Shown: positions 21,010 through 34,199 of the stretch, one piece after another
How positions within the stretch are numbered: the stretch's first letter is position 1
Layout of the letters: the number at the start of each line of letters is the position of its first letter
DNA from: Siphlonurus alternatus
Taxonomy: Eukaryota; Arthropoda; Insecta; Ephemeroptera; Siphlonuridae
DNA length: 64,000 bases
NCBI GenBank assembly: GCA_949825025.1
Contig: OX463780.1
Coordinates: 26,130,118 to 26,194,117 of the forward strand
Direction of reading: 5' to 3'
Notes under the pieces: model-generated
What the model saw: the letters and a program-made list of their open reading frames with translations, nothing else
The model's database searches: none
What the model was told of the DNA's origin: nothing
Program-made: the position numbers and the translations under genes

Positions 21010-23423
21010 GGTGATGGATTTTTAATTGGGTGCTACAGTGGATTTTGCATTACAAGTTACAGCTCAAGGGAGTGGCAAGGGGATTATCTGCTCTCAGAGT
21101 TTGCTATAACTGTAATGTGGGCAATTGGGAGTTGTTTTATTTAAAAGTATTAAAATCATCAGTATATTAAATGAAAATTGTGCAAGCTGGAATAAAAAAG
21201 GGGGAGAAATTATGTGTGGTAATATGTCTATAATAATACACCTCGAAATAACACAATTTTTACCACTGCTCTATTTGTGAGCGTTGCCATGCATGCAGCT
21301 GTATAGGGATGTGGGAAATTTGATTTGGGGGGGGGGGGGGGACAACTAGAGTGGGTGCTTTTGTTACCTCACACAAAACTGTAAATATGCATTTCTTTAT
21401 CTCTAGCTTGGAGCTGCAGCCCCAGCAAATAAGAATTAAGGTTTAGCTTCGTGCTGTCCCGCTTTATGCTTTTTGTTACTGAATTCCTGAAAAATGGAAT
21501 ATAGTACAAATTAGAATTAAGTGCAATAAATACAACACAAAGCATTGTTTGTTTTTTTAATATATAGTGAAACTTTTATTGTTTGTTTTTCTGCTAAATA
21601 TATTTTTATTCTATTATACAATAGACATGTGAGTATTTTTTTTATTTATAAAATTTAGATAATATATTATAGAAAGTTAAGTAATCACATTGTAAAATGG
21701 AAAGTATGGCTTGTTACGTTTTGTTCAGGTGAATTAAGCAGCACGCCCCTCCCTCAGTATTCTCCAGTAATTACAGGCATTGTTCGGTCAGGGCTACTGC
21801 AGTATCACATTTTGAAGAGCTACTATACTCTTATATAAAACTGCTAAATATTATAAGAGTTATAATGTGGTAATAGTAATATTTAATATTGCGGCTAAGA
21901 TAATTATATCCATTGCGTAAAATGCATTGTTAAAATGTGAACTTGTATTTGCTCCTAAACCTGCAAGTTTATGCAGTTAGCCAATATTTAAATGGAATTT
22001 TATTGAAAAATGTCTGAAACTTTTGAATGTATGCATATTATACAAATATTTTTCTGCTGTATAACTCTGAAATAATCAATACGATGTAAGTATGTATATA
22101 CATATAATCAGAAGTTGTTTTGATTTATTGTAAAGTCACGTTTATATTGAACTCATCTTTTCTACTTAATGCACCCATTACATCTATCAATAAATGTACA
22201 TAAAATACTTACCTCTGAAAAAAATAAACATTTTTTTAAAAATGTTGAAAATTGCAAACGAATCGCACATGAGGAAATAAATAAATGTTTCATTTGAAAG
22301 ACATATACCTGCCAATTTCTTTTCTTCTATATAACTCCAATTACTATAACACAGAAAGGTTGAACGTGTAACCAAAAGAAACCGCTGTAATGTATTTTTT
22401 TTTTAGCTAATGTGTTTTTATATTATCATTGTTACATTAAAAATAGAGTACCTGCTACAGACACCTAATCCAAGTGATGGAAAATTGAGAGGGTCGAATC
22501 CCACCTGAACAAACCCTGAGGGTGAACTACACCTGCACCCTGCACTCCATTCAACCTGAGCTGGTGAATAACTTTGAGAATCCTTACAATTTCTCATTCA
22601 TTGCGCGGGAATGTATCACATTTGAAAGTCGAGCTGTTCCTTGTTGCAATCAACTCCCGACCAGATCCACTCATTTTCATTATGAGCTCCAATTTCTTAT
22701 TAGCAACTATTACAGAAGATTAATTTCACATATTGAAGAAGCCATGCTTTCTTTCATGATATAATGGGTTGAACAAAACAAGGTGAATGAATTTTATGTT
22801 TTTTAAGGGTTTGAATAAATTAATGAAAAATGCATTTGTCATGTTTTATTTAATTTAATTACATTCTTATCATTGATTCTTGTATGACAGCAAAATTCAA
22901 AAATTTATTCATCTTCAAAAGACATGTCAACAAAATACATTAAATATTAATTTGAAGTAATCATCCACTTCATATATACACATTGTCAGTATGCAGTTTT
23001 ATCTTCTTTTTAAAATGCATGACAATAATATCACTTTTGCTTTTTAAATGACTGGGAAGATTATTATATAAATAAAACTTTTGGAAAGAATAATGCGGTC
23101 CATCTATATTCTGTGAATTACTGGATCTTTATACTTAATATTATGGAGGTGATGATGTACACTATTATGACCAAAATAATAAGTTTTTTTTTTTTTGCAA
23201 AAATCAATGTATTTTGTTTATTGAATCCAATACAGTGTACGGTAGATCTTACAGTATTTCCATATAAGTTTGGATACATGATGTAGTACATCTTCAGCCT
23301 GTAACATAAAACACTTTTCAACAAATTAAATACGATTTAAATACGATTTTATTCTCTTTGTTGATTATAGAGGGGATCAAACAAACCTGTACTATCATTA
23401 AATTTATGTTAGTGACCATAATT
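21010..23423. other. No gene seen
   Basis: AT-rich, with a G14 run at 21329 and a short GC-richer patch at 21730-21800. A B-box-like gggtcgaatccc near 22492 hints at a decayed SINE but no A box could be placed. Confidence 0.45.
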
Positions 23424-23755
23424 AATGGAGTATTGACATCAATTTTTTTTTATTGCAGAAATGGATAGAGCGTGCAAAGTTATGATACTCCGATTTTTTT
23501 CAGATTTTTTAGAGCCCAATAACTGTTTTTAAAAAATTATTGAAAGTCCTTTTTGTGACGTCACGAGACACCGCTCCTTAGGAAAAAGATAGGACTTGCC
23601 GCCTCGTGACGTCACAAAAAGGACTTTCAATAATTTTTTAAAAATAGTTCCTGGGCTTTAAAAAATCTGAAAAAAAAAAAAAAATCAGGACAGCATAACT
23701 TTGCACGCTCTATATCCATTTCTGCAATAAAAAAAATTGAAGTTGATACTCCATT
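23424..23755. mobile_element. Palindromic MITE, family B copy 2
   Basis: The ends are aatggagtattgacatcaa and ttgaagttgatactccatt. The centre has a perfect inner palindrome around gtgacgtcacgag and ctcgtgacgtcac. Same family as 7847-8166. Confidence 0.87.
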
Positions 23756-24189
23756 ACCAATTTCATCATCTGTTTTATTAATAACGTGGGTCCATGTTCC
23801 AGGATCAAAGAACCTTTTAATTAATACTTGTCATACCAATTTACTTGAAGCCCATTAATTACATCGTACTCAGACTTACACTGCAAAAACAACTAAATAC
23901 CAAAGGTATTGAGAATCTCCACAATCACTTTTACATCACCAAAAGTGTTTAGCTTCTCAATGCTTTTATTGTTTACGGTCTTCATACCTGTTGTAAAAAG
24001 CTAAAAAGTGATCACCAATCTAACTACTCGCCAGCTTAACTTCGGTAATCACTTTCGATCATACCCTTACCACTGCACTGCTAATGCTTTCTTAGTATAT
24101 AGGAAGAGTATTATTGAGGTATATAAAATAAATAAGAGCTATGGTGAAATGACAAGGGTTCATTTTAATACACGGTTATACAAATTTCG

Positions 24190-24510
24190 ACTCTAGGGTA
24201 AAATTTGATGGCGGTTCCAATGGTGACCCTTAAATTTGCGACCCTTTGACCCTTAAGGGTCAAAAGACCCTTAAATTTTTTTTTCGTAAAAAATTGCGAA
24301 ATTGACATTAGCAATGTCCTTAATTAACTTTAGAGCTCTTATTTACGCATTTTAAGGGTCGACCCTTGGGGTCTAACAGGGGTCATTTTTAAAAGTATAC
24401 AAATATTTATAACAAAATTTGTCAAAAACTGTGAGGATTATGGATTTAGCATTGGCTTTAATTGATTCAGTAAGAATAATGACCCTCTAAGGGTCGACCC
24501 CTAAAATATA
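24190..24510. repeat. Cluster of GACCCTTAAGGGTC-type motifs
   Basis: At least eight copies of GACCCTT or AAGGGTC lie within 320 bp, several head-to-head. Possibly part of a larger AT-rich element spanning about 23880-24700. Confidence 0.6.
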
Positions 24511-24699
24511 TTACGATCTATTCCGCATATAATACTTCTAAATGCTATTAACATGCAATTTCTGAATGCTAATTCTATTAACAAAAATCTAATGTTTAAA
24601 ACGTTAGTTTTTAAATGGTAAAAACAGTGATTAAATAGCAAAGACATTTAGCTATTTTTCTAAATACTTTTAACGTTCAGTAAATGTTAAAAGCATGGA

Positions 24700-25800
24700 G
24701 GGTCTGAATACCAATTTGCACTTTCATCTAAAAAGAGAAACATTACCACAAATTTGTGCACTCGCTTTCAATTGAAATCGTTCCTATGACTTATTAATTT
24801 AACTACTTGTAATTAATAATTACTTAAAAAAAAACTAATTTTAGAATGTTTAGTCAGAAAGTGTTTCAGCAATATAACAATAACTACACATCAAGTATAT
24901 AATCAAATTATTACGAACATTAATTATGTAAATTCTTTAAAAAATAACAGGGAAGTGTATAAGAGAAACTGTAATTAAAACAAATTTTACAGCTAATGAT
25001 TTGAGAGTGCAAAATATCATCAAGAATTAATTACAGTTTTTGCTAAAGATAAAAAGTAGTAAATACTTCTAAATAAAATTAAAAATAATAAAAATTTAAT
25101 TTATTATGCTGAGATTTATACTGAATATCTAATTTTGATTGGTATCATTAGGTTATGGTACCCTAGGTATATACAGTGTATATTAAATATGAATTTTTAA
25201 TAGTTAAACTATTATTAACTATTTTAATTTTCTTGTATAATTGATATTTCAGATATATGAGGTTAAACATTACATGCATGATAGTAGTTAATTGTGTGTT
25301 TGTTGCTTTGTTTTGTCAGGAGTCAATTTGAAAGGAATTTTTAATATTTTAAGGAGAAATTACATGATTATAATACTAGAAATTTAAACAACGAAATATT
25401 TACTTCCTCCAAAAGACAAACTCAAACTTATGAATTAAGAACCTATGTGCTCTTGTACGAATTTGTATAAAAACTTCCAGTATCATTGAAACTCAATTGA
25501 AAGAGATTAATGCTAAATGTCAACTGTTACAGCTGTGTTCGGTTTTATGATATGCACTTTTCTTATTGAAGAGTCGTCTTACAAATTCATGATAATACCA
25601 AGTGTTGTGTTATGTAATTGTGAGTGTCTTGTAACTGGAATTGGATACAAAATATATTTTGAATTTGACAATTAAGGCATAATTGTTTTACTTGAAAATA
25701 CTAACGTGCATGCATGGCAATTCAGTATAAGGTTCAGCTTTCTGAAATAAAAAGTTGCATGAATTGCTTGACCCTATAAAAAGAGAAGGAAGTGCTATGA
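24700..25800. other. AT-rich, nothing recognised
   Basis: No coding potential, palindrome or GC island was seen. Confidence 0.45.
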
Positions 25801-25827
25801 AGATTACAAGATTTTATTTCTTATGCT

Positions 25828-25915
25828 AATGTGCGAGCCGCTTATCTGAACGCTGATGTTTGCTGCTTGCGTGAACATGACCCCGTGAAAACGCTGCCAG
25901 CTGTCGCTTTAATAC
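25828..25915. promoter_or_regulatory. Small GC-rich island
   Basis: A block of about 90 bp (gcgagccgctt to agctgtcgct) in AT-rich DNA. Regulatory role inferred from composition only. Confidence 0.25.
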
Positions 25916-26436
25916 TAATGCATAATTACACACAAACAATTGGATTTAGTAGATTATTTAAAACGAAGAAAAAGATAATGATAATAGTACTTGAAATAAT
26001 TTCAATGTCCGTATAAATTAGTTTCAAATCCAAGGTAATAAAATGTTTGCAAGTACTTCAATCGTAAAATATACACACAATTTTACGGTCATGCACATTA
26101 CAACTGTGCTTATTTAATTTTGTAGCAAACTATATTCTATTCTATGATATTCACAATAATAAAAACTATTAAAAAATCTTTACAATGTATATACCTATGT
26201 TATTATACTTTTTTCCATTTATTTAATGGAAATAAAAATCAGTATATATTATAATCCATTTGATTTCAACTTGACATTAAAAAGAGACACAAACTTCTAA
26301 TAGCTGTTCCTGACTTTTTTTATTAACACATCACCTGCTGTCTTATTATTAACCTCAACAAGAATAAATTATTTTGTTATTATACAAAAAATAAGCAAAA
26401 TAATTTTAATTTGTTCTGTTATAAATGTATGACATT

Positions 26437-26687
26437 ATATGAGTCGCCGCAGATCAAAAGGGTTTAAATCCAAGCCCAACTGGAATTCAATTTTTAAGCC
26501 TCAGTTACACCAACAAAAAAATTTTCAGACCACTTTTGAACCTAGATTTGGAAAGTTAACTATACTTGTCTTTCCAAATCCAGGTTCAAAAGTGGTCTGA
26601 AATTTTTTTTGGTGATATAATGAGGCTTAAAAAATTGAATTCCAGTTGGGCTTGGATTTAAACCCGTTTGATCTGCGGCGACTCATA
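26437..26687. mobile_element. Palindromic MITE, family D
   Basis: Nearly perfect inverted arms of about 110 bp run from gagtcgccgcagatcaaa to tttgatctgcggcgactc, flanked by ATAT on both sides. The arms differ at only a few positions, so it is probably young. Single copy in the window. Confidence 0.87.
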
Positions 26688-26999
26688 TATACGTGGTATT
26701 TCTACACAAAATTAGCAAAGCAAATTTTTTAGCCTTGAAAATTCTGAAAAAAAAAATAATAAAAAATTCTTATCGGCTAAAATCTATGCAAGTTTTTTAA
26801 GCATACTCCCATTATTATTGTTTTTGTTTTTTTTTCTCGATTACCCTTTATTATAAGGAGCATAAGATACATGACATGGCATGGTACAACTATATAATAT
26901 ATGAGACTATACGTAAATTGATTGCCTTAAAATTCAATAAAACCAATATTGATCATAAACAAAAATTATAACAACACATAATTATTACACTCAGTCCAC

Positions 27000-27140
27000 C
27001 CCAATGTGCACCTCCATGTATCTACATATACACTTGGTCCCACCTGCCTGCTGTGCTTTCCCATGGGTCGGGCTGCAGTCTACACCGGATGTAGATGCAA
27101 TCACTGGCCACACCGAATGTTACCAGACTCGCTGAATTAA
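27000..27140. promoter_or_regulatory. GC-rich island
   Basis: About 140 bp, including ccacctgcctgctg and gggctgcagtc. No coding signal was found. Confidence 0.3.
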
Positions 27141-28084
27141 ACTGTTACAAAACATACGTTTACAACAAAAGCCGAGAGGAAATAGATGAGAATTGATAGC
27201 AAACACCATTATGTTGGGACAGCCAATTTAAATGTATTGTGTATAGAATTTCTTTTCAATTTAATTTATATAAAATAATGATTACCTTTTTTTATTTAAA
27301 TATATATTTTTTTTGTATTGGCACTTTACAATTTTCACACACTATAGTTGCATGATACTTATTTAGTTTAACTGCTTATATAATATATTTATCATTATAG
27401 CTGCAGTATATATTATGTTAATTATATTTTATATCATGCTACTATAATATATCATAATTTGTATTTGCCTCATTTACTATATTTCTGTATTTACATTGAC
27501 TGATACAGTTGATAATAAATAGTGTAGCAAATTTAATTGTAATTTTGTTAATAACGAACCATTGTGATTCACATGGTATTTTTACTTTAAATCAATAAAG
27601 CATAAATTTGACTTTATTTTTCCAACAATTTTCTGATTTCAAGAAAATTATTTATATGTCCATATATGAAGTAATTAAAAATTGTCCCAAATATATGATG
27701 CCATTAGTGTGCATTCACTTTCGATAATTTTTACATACTAGTTCAAAAAAATATACATTCTGTATGAATTAGGCGTTAAAAGAATGAGTCGAATTTTCCA
27801 TTTTAATTAAAGTAATGTACTATGATGATACTTCTACTTATTTATCACATTTTATATTACAATTCAAAAATAGTTGAATCTTTTTTTTTTTTTTTAAATA
27901 ATTATGTAATTCCTGCTCCATTCTATAAAATAAAGCAATCATATATGCACCAATTAATGTCCCTCTTAATTCTTTATTTTATCAACCATAGCAAATTATC
28001 TTTTACATAATTATTTAAATTTGGGTTTTAAATAGAATAATCCCTATTTTTTCAACTTTATCAAGTTGGCAACAATAACTGCAC

Positions 28085-28250
28085 TGAATGCACCTTGATG
28101 ACGTCACTTTCGGCGTCCAGGTGGAAACAAAGAGTATTTTATCTTGCGTGTCATCGCTGTAATTGCTGGCGACGTCAAGCGCGAGCCCCCGCTGCCTTCC
28201 CTGTGAAGTCGAGCTTATACCGCTGCAGCCATTCATTACCCAAGTACACA
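28085..28250. promoter_or_regulatory. GC-rich island with a CRE palindrome
   Basis: TGACGTCA at 28099-28106, then CpG-rich sequence (ggcgacgtcaagcgcgag). The minus-strand frame across it shows no coding character. Confidence 0.38.
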
Positions 28251-29526
28251 AACAACTAACATGCTTATTAATTCTATTCACAACAATGTTTTTTGATAAC
28301 AATAAATCCAATTAGCAATTACCTTCAATACAATTTATTATTTGTTATGTATTTAATGAAATATCGTGGAATTTTTGTTTGAGAAAGTTATTATAGTTAC
28401 AGATAGTTGAACATTGTTATAAAGCAATACAAAAGCAGTAATTTTAATTAAAATATAACTCAAAAGAATAATACTGAGTGTGTATTATTAATATTTGAGT
28501 CATATATTATACATTATTGTTTTCATTTCTTCTCTCAATTTGGATGACAAAATGCTTGAGAACTTGGAATTTTAAATTTGAATCAATAATAAAATGTACA
28601 ATACACTTCAAGATATAGGACAAACGTTACCATTAATCTGCAGTTTGTGAGCATTAATTATCACACAACCTATATGGATAGGCGTGATAAAATTAAACAA
28701 TATATAATAGGATGACTAGACTGTTAGTGTTCTTCCTACTTCTTCGAAATTTACAAATCTGCATCGCTTTATCTCTGCTGCTCTAAATCCTAGGTAGAGG
28801 CAAAGTTCCTGCTGTTGTCAATAAATTAAACAATAAAAATATAGACTTTTAATATGGTATAGTTCTTTCGACTGCCTATTCTTTTTTATTCTGGTCATGT
28901 TTTTCTGACCGTAGAATCCAATATACTTCAGCAGAGTGTAAAAAAAATCATCTCACAGAGATACACGATGGATAAAGTATATATATTATGTAATTAATCG
29001 CTATGATGAGAGAATAAAAGCGATTGCAACTGACAATAAATTGAGTGATATTTTATAATCTCACTTACTTGTATGGGAAGTGGCTTTTTATTGTGTTACT
29101 GACTTATAAGTCATATAAGTATAATTATCATAATTTATTGTTGCAGATTTTTTTCCCCCTGTTTGTAGAAGCGTGAGAGGGTATAATTTATTACTGCTAA
29201 GCGTCAAATCATGCAGACATAAAGAGCAATAAAATGATAATTATGTGTAAACTATTTTAAATCAGCAGTCATTGACTTGGCGTGGCTTATTGTTGGCTGT
29301 GTGTAATTATTTCCTCAATTTCAAGGTTTTTTACCGGCTATGTCGGCACTTTGTATGTAACAGCAAAATGACTCTCGAAACGGAAGAATCATAAACTATT
29401 TATGATTGTATATTTGTTGGTTTTTCTAAGATTTTTCTGCCTCGTTGATTTTAAAGGACTATTAAATATCGTTTTAAATCAGGTTCGTGTTTATGAGTGG
29501 GGTGGTAATGATCCAAGTAGTGAGAT

Positions 29527-29625
29527 TTATGACTCCTGTGACGTCACGACTCGCGTGCAGAGTTCCAAGCTGCCTCATGCATTTTGCAGCTCGGTGGCAG
29601 CTGCAGGCTGAACTTGGCCTTGCCG
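29527..29625. promoter_or_regulatory. GC-rich island with a CRE palindrome
   Basis: TGACGTCA at 29539-29546 followed by cagctcggtggcagctgcag, a dyad. Confidence 0.35.
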
Positions 29626-29789
29626 CTTATTATACACTCCACTCAGATGAAAATGTCTGATCCGAACATATTAAAGTACACATAGCAAGATCGGACATTT
29701 ATATTTGAAGGGAGTGTACCATACACTGGAGTAAATACGAGAGTTTGTCTTTTTTCTTTGTTTTCCATTTGACTCGATCAGAGAAGCAA

Positions 29790-30027
29790 TGGGCAACTTG
29801 CGTGGAAATTTTTTCACACAGAAATGAATAGAGAGTACCAAATTGGGCTACTCTGGCCCTATCCTTTTTATTAAGGATCCAAGAAGGGTCAGCATAACTT
29901 GCAGAGCTTTCAATAATTATTTCAAAATTGTTCCGGCACTCAAAAATATGACAAATTTCAGAGTAGCATCATTTGGTACCCTCTTTTCATTTCGATCTGC
30001 AATAACAAAATTCATGCAGGTTGTCCA
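29790..30027. mobile_element. MITE, family A copy 3 (shorter, decayed)
   Basis: It carries tgggcaactt, cagaaatgaatagagagtac, tcctttttattaaggat and the terminal caggttgtcca, all shared with 7243-7578. Confidence 0.7.
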
Positions 30028-30508
30028 TTGTAAAATAATAATAATAATGAAATCCTAATCTTGGTTGGTAAAATAATAATTATTTATGTTAAATTGTTTG
30101 ATATTACCTTGAAATTGATAGTCACGTGCTGTCTCATTTGATGTTTGTTTTTATTTCGCGCAGGTGTGAATTTATATTTTTTTACAATAGATTTTAAAAA
30201 TAGCTATACTTGGTTGACTTGGTTCTTATTCGCTAATAAAAAAAGGTTAAAAATATGTACTGTTTGTTTATTTGAAAACTTTACGTCGAGTGGAGTCAAC
30301 AGTTCAGATATGAGGTCTTTTCGCTATTATTGTCACTGCATTGGTCACTTTCTCGACATATTATAATGATATTCTCTCTTACTTCATAGCTTGCATGCTT
30401 GATGAACTTTTAAATTTTCAATAAATCCTCAATGAACACAAAAGTATGAAAAATTCAATTTCAACAAGTTGTGTCAATACTATGTCATTAAGGTAAATTA
30501 CGGTGGGT

Positions 30509-30667
30509 TGTTTTCTCCGTGTACTTTAAGATAGTTTGAAAGTGATCAACAAACTTCATGGGACATTATAACCATGAATGCGGCATTTGTTACAGATTGC
30601 AATAATGTGACGTTATTTCGTGGTGATGATTGTTTTCTCCGTGTACTAAGATAGTTTGTAAGTGATC
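30509..30667 (+). repeat. Direct repeat pair, about 38 bp
   Basis: tgttttctccgtgtact...aagatagtttg.aagtgatc occurs at 30509-30547 and 30631-30667, start to start 122 bp. Confidence 0.85.
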
Positions 30668-30785
30668 CTCGACTAAGTGAAGCGCTCAACAAACATGTCA
30701 AGAGCGATCAACGAGCAAACAGACATGCAGACCACAACGTACCGCATGCACGCAACGAGAACCGAACGAACTTAATCCTCCGCAC
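30668..30785. promoter_or_regulatory. GC-richer island
   Basis: About 120 bp following the direct repeat, CpG-containing (agcgatcaacgagc, cgcaacgagaaccgaacg). No frame was recognised. Confidence 0.28.
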
Positions 30786-30789
30786 CAGC

Positions 30790-31505
30790 ATAATACGCTC
30801 TTAATGAAACATGCTCTATTTTAACACGCAAAAAATAAGAGCTAGCTATATAATGTGGTTAAGGTTTATCATTTAATAAAAATAAAAGCTTCTTGAGGAA
30901 TTTTATTTATAAAATATATTTTTTAATTTTTTTCTGTGGTCAAATTCCATGAGTATTATATAAGGAGAAAGTCTGAATTCGCAGTACTTGTAAATCAATA
31001 CATCTATTTTCATTTTATTCTATAGTTGCATCAATAAAAATTAATGCGGAGTTTTAGTAAGTATGATGTGAGTGCAATGTTTTAACTCAAGGAAGTTCCT
31101 TGGTACGCAAATTTGTTTATTTTAAATCGGTCATGATTTGTCAGCTTATGAAATCAAAATTTTACTCAATGGATCACCTGTAAGCTAGCCAACAGCAAGC
31201 AGAGACGGGTCAGAGAGAGGGCAGGAACTCGAGAATGACAGCGTGACTTGATAATGAAAAGAAGAAAAATTGTTGACAACTTAATAGATCCATTAATGGA
31301 AAAGAAGCAAACCTGTGAATAATGGTAGCGACAATGACATAAACGTCATTAACTATAATGATAAACGTACAATTGTTTATTGTTTATGAATTTTACTGTT
31401 AATAAAGTTATATGGAGAAATTTATTTTAAAATTAAAAGGTTAATTTATTCCTGCAATCTGTGATAAAATATTTATCCTAAACAATCAGGGACACATATT
31501 TTCAA
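30790..31505. other. No gene seen
   Basis: AT-rich. A small GC-richer patch (gcagagacgggtcagag) lies at 31195-31245. Confidence 0.4.
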
Positions 31506-31859
31506 TGGACAACATACATGACATTTTTTTATTGCAGAAATGAATAGAGGGTACCTAATTCAAATTATGCTATAATATACTCTAAATTTTTTCAGATTTT
31601 TTTTGAGTCCCGCAACTATAATTTTTAAATAATGATTGAAAGTTCTGTAATTTAAGTTGGCACCCCTGAATCTTTAATAAAAATTATAGAGACTGGAGCA
31701 CTGGACGCCTATTGACGCCTCCAGGGGGCGTGGCCGCACTTTCAATAATTATTTAAAAATAGTTTGCTTGGTTTCAAAAAAATCTGAAACAATTCAGAGT
31801 AGCATAATTTGGTACCCTCTATTCATTTCTGCAGTAAAATTTTTCATGTATGTTGTCCA
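31506..31859. mobile_element. Palindromic MITE, family A copy 2
   Basis: The ends are tggacaacatacatgac and tcatgtatgttgtcca. The same gcagaaatgaatagaggg arms and GC-rich centre (cgcctccagggggcg) as 7243-7578, with the centre inverted relative to that copy. Confidence 0.86.
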
Positions 31860-32099
31860 TTTGTAAATAATTATTTATTTTCTTTCAGCCATAATATAAT
31901 GGAAAAACAAGCTTCATAATATAATAAAATACATATATTTAATTAAAATTTCCTCTTGCATCCACACACATAAAAATATTAAAATTACAACACACCCTTG
32001 CTTTCTAAAATGTTAATCCTTTAACCACTATGCTTAATTCCTCTCCGACATCAGCATACCTTCAATGAAACGCGATCCTTGTATTAAAACAGAATTAAA

Positions 32100-32300
32100 C
32101 AGGTTCGTCGCGGTGCTAAGTGGTCGTCATCTCTGTGGACCCCCCGGCCTGCCTGGCCCACATAGAGCGACGGGGGCTCAGGTGACGACGTTGCAACTCG
32201 AGAGCGTGGCCGCACTCGCCGATATTGGGTGACGAGCGTGCACCCTCATCTCGCCATCAAGTCAGCTGGTCACAGATTTAACGTCAGCTGTGGTCACGTC
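32100..32300. promoter_or_regulatory. GC-rich island, 200 bp
   Basis: One of the strongest islands between the two BarH halves (cccccggcctgcctggccca, then ggtgacgacgttgc). It is not open in any convincing frame with splice sites. Likely cis-regulatory. Confidence 0.4.
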
Positions 32301-32404
32301 ATGCCCGTAATAATTCGTCATTCAATTTTTTGTGGCTAGATGATGTGTGATTAAATATATTTAATTTGCTATTGGCTCTGCAACCTAAATAAATGTGAAT
32401 ATTT

Positions 32405-32531
32405 GGGGATGATTCACTAAGAGTTATCCAGGTTTCTCACTAACCACATTTATATAGTGTCATTGAATTAGGCTGGCGCTAACCGCGGGTAGTTAGAAAA
32501 TTCTTGGATAACTCTTTCATGAATCGCCCCC
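32405..32531. mobile_element. MITE, family E diverged copy
   Basis: The ends are ggggatgattcac and gaatcgcccc, with arms gagttatccaggtttc and cttggataactc. Confidence 0.6.
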
Positions 32532-32534
32532 ATC

Positions 32535-34000
32535 ATTAAATATAGTCCTCGAATATTACGACCTCGATGGTCCATAATTAATATTGTTTTAAATGCATGT
32601 AGCATGTTCTTGTATTATGCCAGCAATTGAAACATATCTTAATTGCATGTTATATAAGGCAATATAATCTAACAAGTTTAATGTACGAAATGGAAAATGG
32701 ACCAAAGGTAAATTATTAATTTATAATTTATTAATTTAATAAACTGTCCATCATGACATTTATATAATATGATTTTCGTCGTGTCTTTTTATGCCCTCAG
32801 TCATTGGTTGACAGTTTGTAACTAAGACTCTCATTGGTCGAAGAAACGAGCCGAAGAACTCCCGAAAATTAACCTGACGCGCAAAGTAAATCAAGTTGCA
32901 TATATATATATTATGACAGCTGTATTTTACACACTATAAGAATTTGATAAAAAGTTAATAATGTTTAATTCCCCCACTGTTGCTATATACTACTTCTCCA
33001 CAACTGCAAAGGTACGTACAAGCATATATAATATATATACACACTCATGCAGCTATAGAAAAGATTGCTCTCTCAGGCGGCTCTCACACATCGTTGTGGT
33101 CAAGCGATCATTTTGTCAAATTGCATGTAATGCGGTCAATATACCAATTTCAAAACTCACATACCATAATTGTAGCAGCAATTTAAATAAGAATTTCTTC
33201 ATTTTTTAAACCTCAACTTTGTAAAACTGTTATGTCATGCATGCATGAATTTCTTCATTGATTGTAATGTTCACACAAGATTCAATTCAATTAACTTATT
33301 ATAGAGCCAAAAGCAGATTTAATTTCTATTTAAAAACTATATAAATTATATTACTTAATATTTTTTTCTTTCATTCAATTTAGTAAAAACCAATAACCAT
33401 AATCAAAGTGTCTTTATACATAAGTTTTATAATAGTGCGTATATGACATTGTATAAGATATCTTAAAATAATGTACAGTCCTGTAGTTATATTATATTTA
33501 ATAATTTTATCTTGCAATTATTAAAAAAACTTGAACCCGTACAATAAATTTATAAAAAAAAATATGAGTTATTTGCTATACATTCATAATACGTATTCTT
33601 ATTCTGAAACGTATTCATTGACGATGCCTCATGAGAAAAATTAATTTTTAACTCTACCCTTCATGTGAACGTAATGATTGCAGTTTCATACACTTGCATG
33701 AAGTGTTTGTATACAATTACTTTAAATACTCATTTTCATGAGCTATATTATAATAATAATCACCTAATTTATATAAGTATAAAATGAAGTCCAATTAATT
33801 AATAATAATACATACAATATATATTTAACATTGTGTAGATATAGTCTGAAAACAAAGTAACTGCATGAACTTTCCTTGTAAATTGTAAACCTATCACCTA
33901 GAGTGATCTTTAAATTTGTTATCAGAAAGTAAATTAGTAAAGTAATTTAGCGTAGTAGCTAAATCTAATTAAGAAAACAATTAACAATATACACACCACT
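32535..34000. other. AT-rich, no gene seen
   Basis: Contains only a small GC-richer patch at 33060-33130. Two overlapping short frames there are not supported. Confidence 0.4.
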
Positions 34001-34004
34001 GAGA

Positions 34005-34190
34005 CGGTGGTTCAAACTGAAGAGGTGCGTGAGATAAGCATATTCAATTATAACAATGCACTTACGTGCTGGAAGCTACGCGATTGTTGTGCCATTTTTT
34101 TTTTCTCTCATTGTTGCAGCTTTTTGTTGTTGTTGAAAGGTGATTAACGCCGCGGGCTGCCTCACCTTGCAGCCACTCAGTATATTATAG
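34005..34190. promoter_or_regulatory. GC-richer island
   Basis: Two patches (gagacggtggttcaaactg; attaacgccgcgggctgcc) separated by a T-rich stretch. Near the midpoint between the two promoter copies. Confidence 0.28.
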
Positions 34191-34199
34191 TTGGGATTA

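Noticed and set aside
22440..22560. Second SINE or tRNA (gggtcgaatcccacc)
   Set aside because: Only a B-box-like word; no A box, tail or flanking repeats found.
22522..22764. 80-codon frame as a gene
   Set aside because: No splice sites, ordinary composition, no recognisable features.
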